Both the position numbers and the translations under genes were made by a program. From Nocardia concava NBRC 100430 (GTDB lineage Bacteria > Actinomycetota > Actinomycetes > Mycobacteriales > Mycobacteriaceae): a stretch of 64,000 nt of DNA. The stretch is taken from NCBI RefSeq assembly GCF_000308815.1, contig NZ_BAFX01000010.1:1-64000 (forward strand), read 5' to 3'. The number at the start of each line of letters is the position of its first letter. Position 1 is the stretch's first letter. The notes under the pieces are model-generated. The model was not told where the DNA came from. It saw only the letters and a program-made list of their open reading frames with translations, and did no database searches. Shown here piece by piece: positions 44,237-51,507 of this stretch.

Positions 44237-45664
44237 TCAGACCTGGACGAATTCGATGCCGGACAGGCGGCAGAACACGCGCCAATCCGCGGCGTGGCGG
44301 CCGAGATTGAGCACCTGGTGGTGCGGGCCGCCCGCGGCGAGCCAGCCGTCCATGCAGGCGCGCACGCCGGTGTCGGGCCGGAACTGGCCGTAGGGCATCT
44401 CGAGTTGCGGCAGCGGCGGGGCGTCGAGCACCTCGCCCTCGGCGACCACCAGCCGGAACCGTTCGTCGCCCAGGGAGACCAGGCAGGCGAGAGTGGCCGG
44501 GCCGGGACGGTAGCGGAACAGGAAGGTCGGCGGGGCGTCGAGCTTGCCGATCCCGAGTTCGCGGTGAATCAGCCGCACCGGTTCGTCTTCACGGGCGACC
44601 CGCCAATTGCCTTCGCCCATATGGCTCATCAGGATCGAGTCCGAGGGGAAGTCCATGGCGTACATCTCGGTGAAATGGCCGTCGCCGATGAGCTGGTGCC
44701 CGGCGTACACCATGGACGCGGCCAGCGCATCGCCCTCCGCGCCGTAGCCGTACCCCTTGGCCATCAGGCTCGACGCGGCGGCCAGGGGCAGCCGCCGGAA
44801 GCGGCCGTCCTCGCCGATGGCGTCGAAATGGGTGGAGTACGCGCCGTAGCCGCGGTCGGCGAGGATGCGTTCGATGGCGATCTGCATCCGGGCGTGATCC
44901 TCGCGCTCGATGTCGGTCAGCGCCTCGTCGACCGCGAAATGCGTGTTCTCCCAGTCGATGAGCGCCTTGACGTCCTCGTCGGGGACATCCCGGGTGCCGC
45001 GGTACAGGTCGCCCGGCGCGAGGTAGCTGATCTCGGGTCCCAGCGCCCGCAGCAGCGCGTTCTCGTCGACGCGGATATCGCCCATGTCGTTCATGGCGTA
45101 GCCGAACACGCCCACCTTCAACGACTTCCACGCCGTGACCGCGCGGGCGGCGCGCGCCCAGCGTTCGACCTCGTCGCGGAAACGGTCGCTGCGCCAGTCG
45201 TCGGTGAGCACCTCGAAGGGCCGGTCGGCGCGCACCATGGCGTTGGCGGTGTCCTGTGCGCCGTGGATGCCCTGGTTGTAGGTCATGTCGGCCATGTCCC
45301 AGGCGGCGGTGACGGCCGGTTCGGGCTGAATATTGGCCAGCAGCACCGGCATTCGGTTCTCGTTGAACAGCCGGGCGACCCGCATGGCGGGGCCGTAGGT
45401 CAGCATGATCACCATGACGCCGTCGAGATCGGCGTTGGCGAATTCGCGCATGACCGATTCGGCGTCGGCGCGGTCCTTCACCGGACGGCCGACCCGCCAC
45501 TCGGCGACATCGGCGAGCTGATCGGCGATGGCCTCGGCGTATCCGGCCTGGCGTTCGGTGATGCCGGGGATCATGTCGTCGTAGAGCGCCTGCATGATGC
45601 CGAGCAGGCCGATGCGGGGCTTGCGAGCGGCGGCCGTGGGGGCCGGTGCCTGGGGTGCGGTCAC
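44237..45664 (-). CDS. araA: L-arabinose isomerase family protein
   Basis: 475 residues of the L-fucose/L-arabinose isomerase superfamily. It starts at GTG 45664 behind AAAGGAG. The sequence belongs to the clade distinct from E. coli AraA, with IGLLGIMQALYDDMIPGI at the N-terminus. The metal-binding Glu and His of the C-terminal half are expected in regions such as HTEMYAMDFP-like GDGHFTEMYAMDFPS and SHMGEGNW. Position between araD and the sugar importer and behind araB makes conversion of L-arabinose to L-ribulose the probable reaction. Fucose or another pentose cannot be excluded on sequence alone. Confidence 0.8.
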   Translation of the reverse strand: MTAPQAPAPTAAARKPRIGLLGIMQALYDDMIPGITERQAGYAEAIADQLADVAEWRVGRPVKDRADAESVMREFANADLDGVMVIMLTYGPAMRVARLFNENRMPVLLANIQPEPAVTAAWDMADMTYNQGIHGAQDTANAMVRADRPFEVLTDDWRSDRFRDEVERWARAARAVTAWKSLKVGVFGYAMNDMGDIRVDENALLRALGPEISYLAPGDLYRGTRDVPDEDVKALIDWENTHFAVDEALTDIEREDHARMQIAIERILADRGYGAYSTHFDAIGEDGRFRRLPLAAASSLMAKGYGYGAEGDALAASMVYAGHQLIGDGHFTEMYAMDFPSDSILMSHMGEGNWRVAREDEPVRLIHRELGIGKLDAPPTFLFRYRPGPATLACLVSLGDERFRLVVAEGEVLDAPPLPQLEMPYGQFRPDTGVRACMDGWLAAGGPHHQVLNLGRHAADWRVFCRLSGIEFVQV

Positions 45665-45706
45665 AGGGGTAACTCCTTTGTCAGAGCCTTGGCGGGACCA
45701 GCGAAT

Positions 45707-46375
45707 TCAGTGCTGGCCGTAGACGTTCTGGTAGCGGTCATGCAGGCTGTCGACGGCGGCCTGGGGAATCGGGATGGGCTGGCCGATCTCGTGGGCCAGA
45801 TGCGCGGTGCGGGCCACGTCCTCGCACATGACGGCGGCCTTCACCGCCGCGCGGGCGTCCGCGCCGACGGTGAACACGCCGTGATTGCGCATGAGCACGG
45901 CCGGGGATCGGTGTCCGGTCAGGGTGTCCACGACGCCGCGGCCGATATCGTCACCGCCGATGAGCGCGAACGGGCCCACCGGGATCTCCCCGCCGAACTC
46001 GTCGGCCATGGCGGTGAGCACGCACGGGATCGGTTCGCCCCGCGCGGCCCAGGCGCTGGCGAACGACGAATGGGTATGCGCCACACCGCCGATGTGCGGC
46101 ATGTTCCGGTAGATGTAGGCGTGCGCGGCGGTGTCGCTGGACGGGGACAGCTCGCCGTCGACGAGATTGCCGTCCAGATCGCACACCACCATGGACTCGG
46201 CGGTCAGCTCGTCGTAGGAGACGCCGCTGGGCTTGATGACCAGCAGTTCCGCGCCGGGCACCCGCGCCGAGACATTTCCGGCGGTCCACACCACCAGGTT
46301 CCAGCGCAGCAGTTCGCGATGCAGATCGACCAGTTGCGTGCGCAGACCGGTCACGGCGAGATCGAGGGTCGTCAT
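45707..46375 (-). CDS. araD: L-ribulose-5-phosphate 4-epimerase
   Basis: 222 residues of the class II aldolase/epimerase family. The substrate motifs are TAGNVSARV and KPSGVSYDELT. The Zn-ligand His are in HTHSSFASAW, and a late RNHGVFTVG motif is typical of AraD. It converts L-ribulose 5-phosphate to D-xylulose 5-phosphate, which enters the pentose phosphate pathway. Its start overlaps the araB stop as ATGA, so translation is coupled. araA follows after 42 bases. Confidence 0.9.
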   Translation of the reverse strand: MTTLDLAVTGLRTQLVDLHRELLRWNLVVWTAGNVSARVPGAELLVIKPSGVSYDELTAESMVVCDLDGNLVDGELSPSSDTAAHAYIYRNMPHIGGVAHTHSSFASAWAARGEPIPCVLTAMADEFGGEIPVGPFALIGGDDIGRGVVDTLTGHRSPAVLMRNHGVFTVGADARAAVKAAVMCEDVARTAHLAHEIGQPIPIPQAAVDSLHDRYQNVYGQH

Positions 46376-48039
46376 CGGGTCACTACCTCCTGGCGTGCGG
46401 AATTGCGAAGGCGCCGCAGCCGGTGCAGCACCTCGGTGCCACCGCGGCCGAAATGCTCGTGCAGCGCGCGATATTCGACGTAGAGGGCCTCGTAGGCGGC
46501 CGAGCGTTCCGGGTCGGGCGTGTAGGCGGCCCGATCGACCCGGCCCATGGCCGCCGAGGCGGCGCGGACATCCGGGTACGCGCCCGCGGCGACGGCGGCG
46601 TGGATGGCCGAGCCGAGCGCGCAGCCTTGCTCGGAGTCGAGCACCGACAGCGGCAGTCCGGTGACATCGGCGTAGATCTGCATGAGCATGGCGTTCTTGA
46701 CCAGGCCGCCCGCCACCGTCAGCTCACGCACCGGAACACCTGCGGTGCGGAAGGTTTCGATGATGGTGCGGGTGCCGAAGGCGGTCGACTCGAGCAGTGC
46801 TCGGTAGATGTCCTCGGGCCGGGTGGCCAGGGTCAGGCCGATCAGGACCCCCGACAGGTCGTGGTCCACCAGCACGGATCGATTGCCGCCGAGCCAGTCC
46901 AGCGCGAGCAGACCGTGCTCGCCGACGCGTTGGCGCGCGGCCAGCTCACCGAGGTAGGTGTGCAGGTCGACACCGAGGGCGGCGGCGCGATCGGCGTAGT
47001 CGGTGGGCACGGCGTTGTCCACGAACCAGCCGAAGATGTCGCCCACCGCGCTCTGCCCGGCCTCGTAACCCCAACTGCCGTCCAGGATTCCGCCGTCCAC
47101 CACGCCGCACATGCCGGGCACCTCGGCCAGGTGGTCGGCGTTCATGACATGGCAGGTGGAGGTGCCCATGACCGCGAGCATCTGCCCGTCCCCGACGGCC
47201 TGCGCCGCGGGCGCGGTCACGTGCGCGTCGACATTGCCGACGGCGACCGCGATCCCGGGGCGCAGGCCGGCCCATCGCGCCGCCTGCTCGGTCAGGCCGC
47301 CGGCACGACCGCCCAGCGGCGACAGCGGATGGTCGAGCTTGCCGACGAAATCGGCGAAGCCCGGATTCAGGGCGGAGAGATATTCGGGCGTCGGCCAGGC
47401 GCCGTCCTGATGCTGGCCCTTGTACCCGGCGGTGCAGACATTGCGGGTCTCGCGGCCGCACAGCTGCCACACGATCCAGTCCGCCGCCTCGATGAAACGG
47501 GCTGCGGCGGCATAGATCTCGGGATCCTCCTCGAGGATCTGCAGTCCCTTGGCGAATTCCCACTCGCTCGAGATCCGGCCGCCGTAGCGACCGATCCACG
47601 GTTCGCCGCGCTCGTGAGCGACGGCGGTGATGCGGTCGGCCTGGGCCTGCGCGGCGTGGTGCTTCCACAGTTTCGGATAGGCGTGCGGGCGGTCCGCGAA
47701 CCGCGCCGTCCGGCACAGCGGGGTGCCGTCGGCGGTGGTCGGCAGCACCGTGCACGCGGTGAAATCCGTTGCTATCCCGATGATCTCACTCGGGTCCACT
47801 CCCGCTTCCCGCACCGCCGCGGGTACCGCGACCCGCAGCACCTCGAGATAGTCCCCGGGGTCTTGCAGCGCCCAGTCCGGCGGCAGCGGCGCACCGGTGG
47901 CGGGCAGTTCGCGTTCGATCACGCCGTGCCGATACTCGCAGACCGCTGTTCCGAGTTCCGCGCCGTCGCGCACCCGCACGACCAGGGCGCGACCGGACAG
48001 CGTGCCGAAGTCGACACCGACGACGTACTTGTCTGGCAT
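46372..48039 (-). CDS. araB: Ribulokinase
   Basis: 555 residues of the FGGY kinase family with ribulokinase-specific features: VVGVDFGTLSGRALVV at the N-terminus, GIATDFTACTVLPTTADG, and the C-terminal GGLVKNAMLMQIYADVTG. It phosphorylates L-ribulose with ATP. It is the first gene of the araBDA-chvE-mmsAB operon. The ATG at 48039 has GGGAG upstream, and a LacI-type operator sits only 17 bases ahead of the start with a second 191 bases ahead. Confidence 0.93.
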   Translation of the reverse strand: MPDKYVVGVDFGTLSGRALVVRVRDGAELGTAVCEYRHGVIERELPATGAPLPPDWALQDPGDYLEVLRVAVPAAVREAGVDPSEIIGIATDFTACTVLPTTADGTPLCRTARFADRPHAYPKLWKHHAAQAQADRITAVAHERGEPWIGRYGGRISSEWEFAKGLQILEEDPEIYAAAARFIEAADWIVWQLCGRETRNVCTAGYKGQHQDGAWPTPEYLSALNPGFADFVGKLDHPLSPLGGRAGGLTEQAARWAGLRPGIAVAVGNVDAHVTAPAAQAVGDGQMLAVMGTSTCHVMNADHLAEVPGMCGVVDGGILDGSWGYEAGQSAVGDIFGWFVDNAVPTDYADRAAALGVDLHTYLGELAARQRVGEHGLLALDWLGGNRSVLVDHDLSGVLIGLTLATRPEDIYRALLESTAFGTRTIIETFRTAGVPVRELTVAGGLVKNAMLMQIYADVTGLPLSVLDSEQGCALGSAIHAAVAAGAYPDVRAASAAMGRVDRAAYTPDPERSAAYEALYVEYRALHEHFGRGGTEVLHRLRRLRNSARQEVVTR

Positions 48040-48055
48040 GCATTGCTCCCAGCTA

Positions 48056-48069
48056 TGTTAACGCGCACA
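48056..48069. promoter_or_regulatory. LacI-type operator, araB proximal copy
   Basis: TGTTAACGCGCACA is 17 bases upstream of the araB start, directly next to its ribosome site. It differs from the ytfQ copy at one position. A repressor here would block the promoter or early elongation. Confidence 0.75.
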
Positions 48070-48229
48070 TTGTTACCTATGACACTGGACCGGTGTCAAG
48101 GTTGAGATGGCCGCGCATGCGCGTGCGTCAACTGGGATGGACTGTCTGCCAGCAGAAATGGATCGACCATTTGTCGAGGCCGATATCAGGAAGAAGGGAT
48201 CTCCAGCCGTGGACGGAGCGGGAGCGGCG

Positions 48230-48243
48230 TGTTAACGTTCACC
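48230..48243. promoter_or_regulatory. LacI-type operator, araB distal copy
   Basis: TGTTAACGTTCACC lies 174 bases upstream of the proximal araB operator in the same orientation. It is 25 bases beyond the end of the iclR gene. It shares 12 of 14 positions with the ytfQ copy. The spacing is compatible with repression by DNA looping (inference). Confidence 0.6.
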
Positions 48244-48267
48244 ACGCCGCGTCGTCAACACCTCCGC

Positions 48268-49011
48268 CTACGGCGCGGCAACCGGGGGCCACCGCAGTGC
48301 CCCGAGTTCCCGCGAGATGGTGCGGGCGGTAGTGCGCACCATGTCGATCACCGCCTCCGACACAGGCCAATCCAGGGTCGGCACCACCACCGCCACCGCG
48401 CCGGCGATCCCCGCGCGATCGAAAATCGCACCCGCGACACCGGATTCGCCGAGCACCGCCTCATCGCATTCATAGGCGATGCCGGATTCCCGCACCGCGC
48501 CGAGCTGTTCGGCGAATTCCTCGCGGGAGGTCACCGTCGCACCGGTCATGCTGCGCAACTCGAGCGACTCCGGCAGCTCCCCGAACGCGAGCATCACCTT
48601 GCCGAGAGCGCTTGCGTGCGCCGGAATCTCGGCGCCGATCTCGGGCATCTGACGGCTGCCGTCCGGGCGCGGCTCGTGATGGATGATCACGACCTCGTCG
48701 CCCAGCAGCACCCCGACCCGCACCGCGAGCCCGGACTGCCGGGCGAGTTCGTGCGCCCAGGCCAGCGACCGCGCGCGCAGGTCCAGCGAGTCGAGGTACA
48801 CGTTGCCGAAACGCAGTACGGCCGGTCCGAGCCGATACCGTCCGCCGTCACCCTCCTGGACAACCACGCCGTGCGCGGTCAGCGTGCGCACGATGCCGTG
48901 CACCGTGGTCGGGGCGAGTTCGAGTTCGGCGGCCAGCTCCGACAGCGTCATACGACGGGCGCCCTGCAGCGCGAACAGGATTCGGACCGCCCGATCGACG
49001 GACTGGATCAC
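48268..49011 (-). CDS. IclR-family transcriptional regulator (GylR/GlpR-like)
   Basis: 247 residues starting at GTG 49011. The N-terminal winged helix is SVDRAVRILFALQGARRMTL then SELAAELELAPTTVHGIVRTL, and the C-terminal IclR effector domain spans about 80-240. In actinomycetes IclR proteins of the GylR type control glycerol catabolism. Its divergent position to glpF-dhaKLM, with a palindrome between, makes it the probable repressor or activator of that operon. Effector may be glycerol, dihydroxyacetone or a phosphorylated form (inference). Confidence 0.87.
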   Translation of the reverse strand: MIQSVDRAVRILFALQGARRMTLSELAAELELAPTTVHGIVRTLTAHGVVVQEGDGGRYRLGPAVLRFGNVYLDSLDLRARSLAWAHELARQSGLAVRVGVLLGDEVVIIHHEPRPDGSRQMPEIGAEIPAHASALGKVMLAFGELPESLELRSMTGATVTSREEFAEQLGAVRESGIAYECDEAVLGESGVAGAIFDRAGIAGAVAVVVPTLDWPVSEAVIDMVRTTARTISRELGALRWPPVAAP

Positions 49012-49079
49012 GCCGAAACCTCCCTCGATACCCGGAGCCGGGTCTTGTGACCCACGTAACTTCGTCGTAGTCTACGCAT

Positions 49080-49102
49080 CACATTCGACATTATCGAATG
49101 TG
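49080..49102. promoter_or_regulatory. Palindromic operator upstream of glpF
   Basis: Perfect 9-base arms CACATTCGA and TCGAATGTG enclose five bases, 26 bases ahead of the glpF start and in the iclR/glpF divergent region. Size and symmetry fit a dimeric IclR-family site. The region is locally AT-rich, as promoters are. Confidence 0.65.
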
Positions 49103-49128
49103 CTTCGAAATTCTCTCGGGAGTTCCCC

Positions 49129-49875
49129 ATGAACGAACTGCGCGCGCCGCGGAAACTGGCGGCTGAGGTGCTCGGCACTGCGTTCCTCGTCTTCATCGGT
49201 GTCGGGTCGGTGCCCGCCACGCTCATCGTCAACGGCGACGCGCCGTTCACCATGGCCGATCTGGGCATGATCTCGCTGGCGTTCGCCACGGTCGTGGTCG
49301 CGACCGTGTACGCCTTCGGGCACGTGTCAGGGAACCACATCAATCCCGCTGTGACGCTGGCACTCGCGGTGACCCGGCAGTTCCCGTGGCGTGCGGTGCC
49401 CGCCTATCTGGCCGCGCAGCTGCTGGGCGCGGTGATCGGCGCGTTCGCCATCGTCGGGGTGCTGGGTAAGCGTGCCTCGCAGGTCGGGCTGGGCGTCGCC
49501 GCGTACGGCCACGGCGTGGGCTCGGGGCAGGCGTTCATCGCCGAGTTCGTCGGCACGTTCATCCTGGTGCTGACCGTGCTGCTGGCCGTACATCGCGCCG
49601 CCCCAGCGGGATTCGCGGGCGTGGCCATCGGCCTGGTGGTGTTCGCCGCCATCATCCCGGTCGCCCCCGCCACCGGGGCCTCGATCAATCCGGCGCGCAC
49701 CCTGGGCCCGATGCTGGTGCAGCAGTTCTACGGCGAGCACGTGTCCTGGGGTCAGGCCCCCGTCTATCTCGCGGCCGAGTTCCTCGCGGGCGTCGCCGCC
49801 GCGGTGGTGGCACGGCTGCTGACTCCGTCCGAAACCGAAGCGGCCGACCGTGATCCGGTCGAAGCGGCCGCGTGA
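49129..49875 (+). CDS. glpF: Aquaglyceroporin / glycerol facilitator (MIP family)
   Basis: 248 residues, six membrane helices and both half-helix signature motifs: [10 protein letters not shown] in the first half and [10 protein letters not shown] in the second. MIP channels conduct water or small polyols. The gene begins the dhaKLM operon (13 bases to dhaK), so glycerol or dihydroxyacetone is the probable permeant. The second NPA is followed by Arg, the selectivity-filter position. No glycerol kinase or dehydrogenase is present nearby, which favours dihydroxyacetone or requires a dehydrogenase elsewhere. Confidence 0.87.
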   Translation: MNELRAPRKLAAEVLGTAFLVFIGVGSVPATLIVNGDAPFTMADLGMISLAFATVVVATVYAFGHVSGNHINPAVTLALAVTRQFPWRAVPAYLAAQLLGAVIGAFAIVGVLGKRASQVGLGVAAYGHGVGSGQAFIAEFVGTFILVLTVLLAVHRAAPAGFAGVAIGLVVFAAIIPVAPATGASINPARTLGPMLVQQFYGEHVSWGQAPVYLAAEFLAGVAAAVVARLLTPSETEAADRDPVEAAA

Positions 49876-49888
49876 GCAAGGAAATCTC

Positions 49889-50890
49889 ATGAAGAAACTG
49901 ATCAACGATCCGGCCGATATCGTCACCGATGCCCTCGCCGGAATGGCCGCCGCGCATCCCGAATTGCGGGTGGATCTGCCGAACCGGGTCATCCTGCGCG
50001 CGGACGCGCCCACGCCGGGCAAGGTCGGGCTGGTCTCGGGCGGCGGCTCGGGTCATGAGCCGCTGCACGGCGGGTTCGTCGGGATCGGCATGCTCGACGC
50101 CGCCTGCGCCGGTGAGGTTTTCACCTCGCCGGTGCCGGATCAGATCCTCGCCGCGACCAGCGCCGTCGATGCGGGCGCCGGAGTCATTCACATCGTGAAG
50201 AACTACACCGGCGACATCATGAACTTCGAGATGGCCGCCGAACTCGCGTCCGCCGAGACCGGGACCGAGGTGGTCACGGTGGTCGTCGATGACGATGTGG
50301 CCGTGCAGGACAGCCTCTACACCGCGGGCCGGAGGGGAGTCGGCGGGACACTGATCCTGGAGAAGCTGGCGGGCGCGGCCGCCGAACAGGGGCGACCGCT
50401 GACCGTGGTCGGGGATATCGCCCGTGCGGCCAATGCGAATTCGCGCAGTATGGGGATGGCGCTGACCTCGTGCACGGTGCCGGCGGTCGGCAAGCCGACC
50501 TTCGAACTCGGCGAGGGCGAGGTGGAGATCGGGATCGGGATCCACGGTGAGCCGGGCCGGTCGCGGGTGCCCATCGCGCCCGCTCGCGAGATCGCCGCGA
50601 TGCTGGTCGAGCCGATTCTCGCCGATCTGCCATTTGCCAAGGGCGACAATGTCATCTGTTTCGTCAATGGGATGGGTGGCACGCCGCTGCTGGAGCTGTA
50701 CGTGATGTACAACGAGGTCGCCCGGATCCTGAGCGGGCACGGTGTCCAGATCGCCCGCAGCCTGGTCGGCCCGTATGTCACCTCGCTGGATATGGCGGGC
50801 TGCTCGGTGACCCTGACCAAGGTGGACGACGATTTGCTGCGGCTGTGGGACGCGCCGGTGCGCACGCCCGCGCTGCGGTGGGGAGTGTGA
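49889..50890 (+). CDS. dhaK: PTS-dependent dihydroxyacetone kinase, substrate subunit DhaK
   Basis: 333 residues. ATG at 49889 gives the DhaK N-terminus ([20 protein letters not shown]). The [19 protein letters not shown] loop and the late His of [10 protein letters not shown], which forms a hemiaminal with dihydroxyacetone in E. coli DhaK, are present. DhaK binds dihydroxyacetone and receives phosphate from ADP-ATP held by DhaL. It shares its stop with the dhaL start (TGATG). The three-subunit form rather than a DhaK-DhaL fusion implies a PTS phosphate source, supplied by the next-but-one gene. Confidence 0.93.
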   Translation: MKKLINDPADIVTDALAGMAAAHPELRVDLPNRVILRADAPTPGKVGLVSGGGSGHEPLHGGFVGIGMLDAACAGEVFTSPVPDQILAATSAVDAGAGVIHIVKNYTGDIMNFEMAAELASAETGTEVVTVVVDDDVAVQDSLYTAGRRGVGGTLILEKLAGAAAEQGRPLTVVGDIARAANANSRSMGMALTSCTVPAVGKPTFELGEGEVEIGIGIHGEPGRSRVPIAPAREIAAMLVEPILADLPFAKGDNVICFVNGMGGTPLLELYVMYNEVARILSGHGVQIARSLVGPYVTSLDMAGCSVTLTKVDDDLLRLWDAPVRTPALRWGV

Positions 50891-51507
50891 TGATGCTGGA
50901 TTCCCTGTTGTGGCTGAGCGGATTCGCCACGCTCATCGAGGACAATGCCGAGGAGCTCAGCGAGCTCGACGCCGCCATCGGCGATGCCGATCACGGCAGC
51001 AACATGCGGCGCGGGACGGCCGCGGTACTCGCGGCGCTCACCGAGACACCGCAGCTGACCGTGGCGGACACCATGAAACAGGCGGCGATGGTGTTGATCC
51101 GCAGTGTCGGCGGGGCGAGCGGGCCGCTGTACGGCACCTTCTTCCTGCGCTTTTCGGCCGCGGTCGAGGGGAACCATCTCGACACCGCCGATTTCGCCGC
51201 GGCCTTCCGCGCGGGTCTGGACGGGGTCGTCGCGCGCGGTAAGGCAGAGGCCGGGGACAAGACCATGTACGACGCGCTCGCACCGGCGGCCGCGGCTCTC
51301 GACGAAAGCGCCGCTGCCGGAGACACCTTGGACCAGGCACTGGACCGTGCGGTTGCCGCCGCGCAGGCCGGGTCCGATGCCACCGTCGACATGCTCGCGC
51401 GCAAGGGCCGCGCCTCCTACCTGGGTCCGCGCAGCATCGGCCATCGCGATCCCGGGGCCACCAGCGCCGTGCTGCTGGTGCGGGCGGCGCGGGAGGCGGT
51501 GCGATGA
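50890..51507 (+). CDS. dhaL: Dihydroxyacetone kinase, ADP-binding subunit DhaL
   Basis: 205 residues. Start at ATG 50890 overlapping the dhaK stop. The motif ELDAAIGDADHGSNMRRG supplies the Asp residues that hold Mg-ADP, and SVGGASGPLYGTFF and GDKTMYDAL are typical DhaL blocks. In PTS-dependent systems the bound ADP acts as a coenzyme that is rephosphorylated by DhaM. The stop overlaps the dhaM start as ATGA. Confidence 0.93.
   Translation: MMLDSLLWLSGFATLIEDNAEELSELDAAIGDADHGSNMRRGTAAVLAALTETPQLTVADTMKQAAMVLIRSVGGASGPLYGTFFLRFSAAVEGNHLDTADFAAAFRAGLDGVVARGKAEAGDKTMYDALAPAAAALDESAAAGDTLDQALDRAVAAAQAGSDATVDMLARKGRASYLGPRSIGHRDPGATSAVLLVRAAREAVR

Noticed and set aside
43127..46483. An 1118-codon open frame on the plus strand
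   Set aside because: It is antisense to chvE, araA and araD, which have clear family motifs and coupled starts. Its own translation shows no domain.
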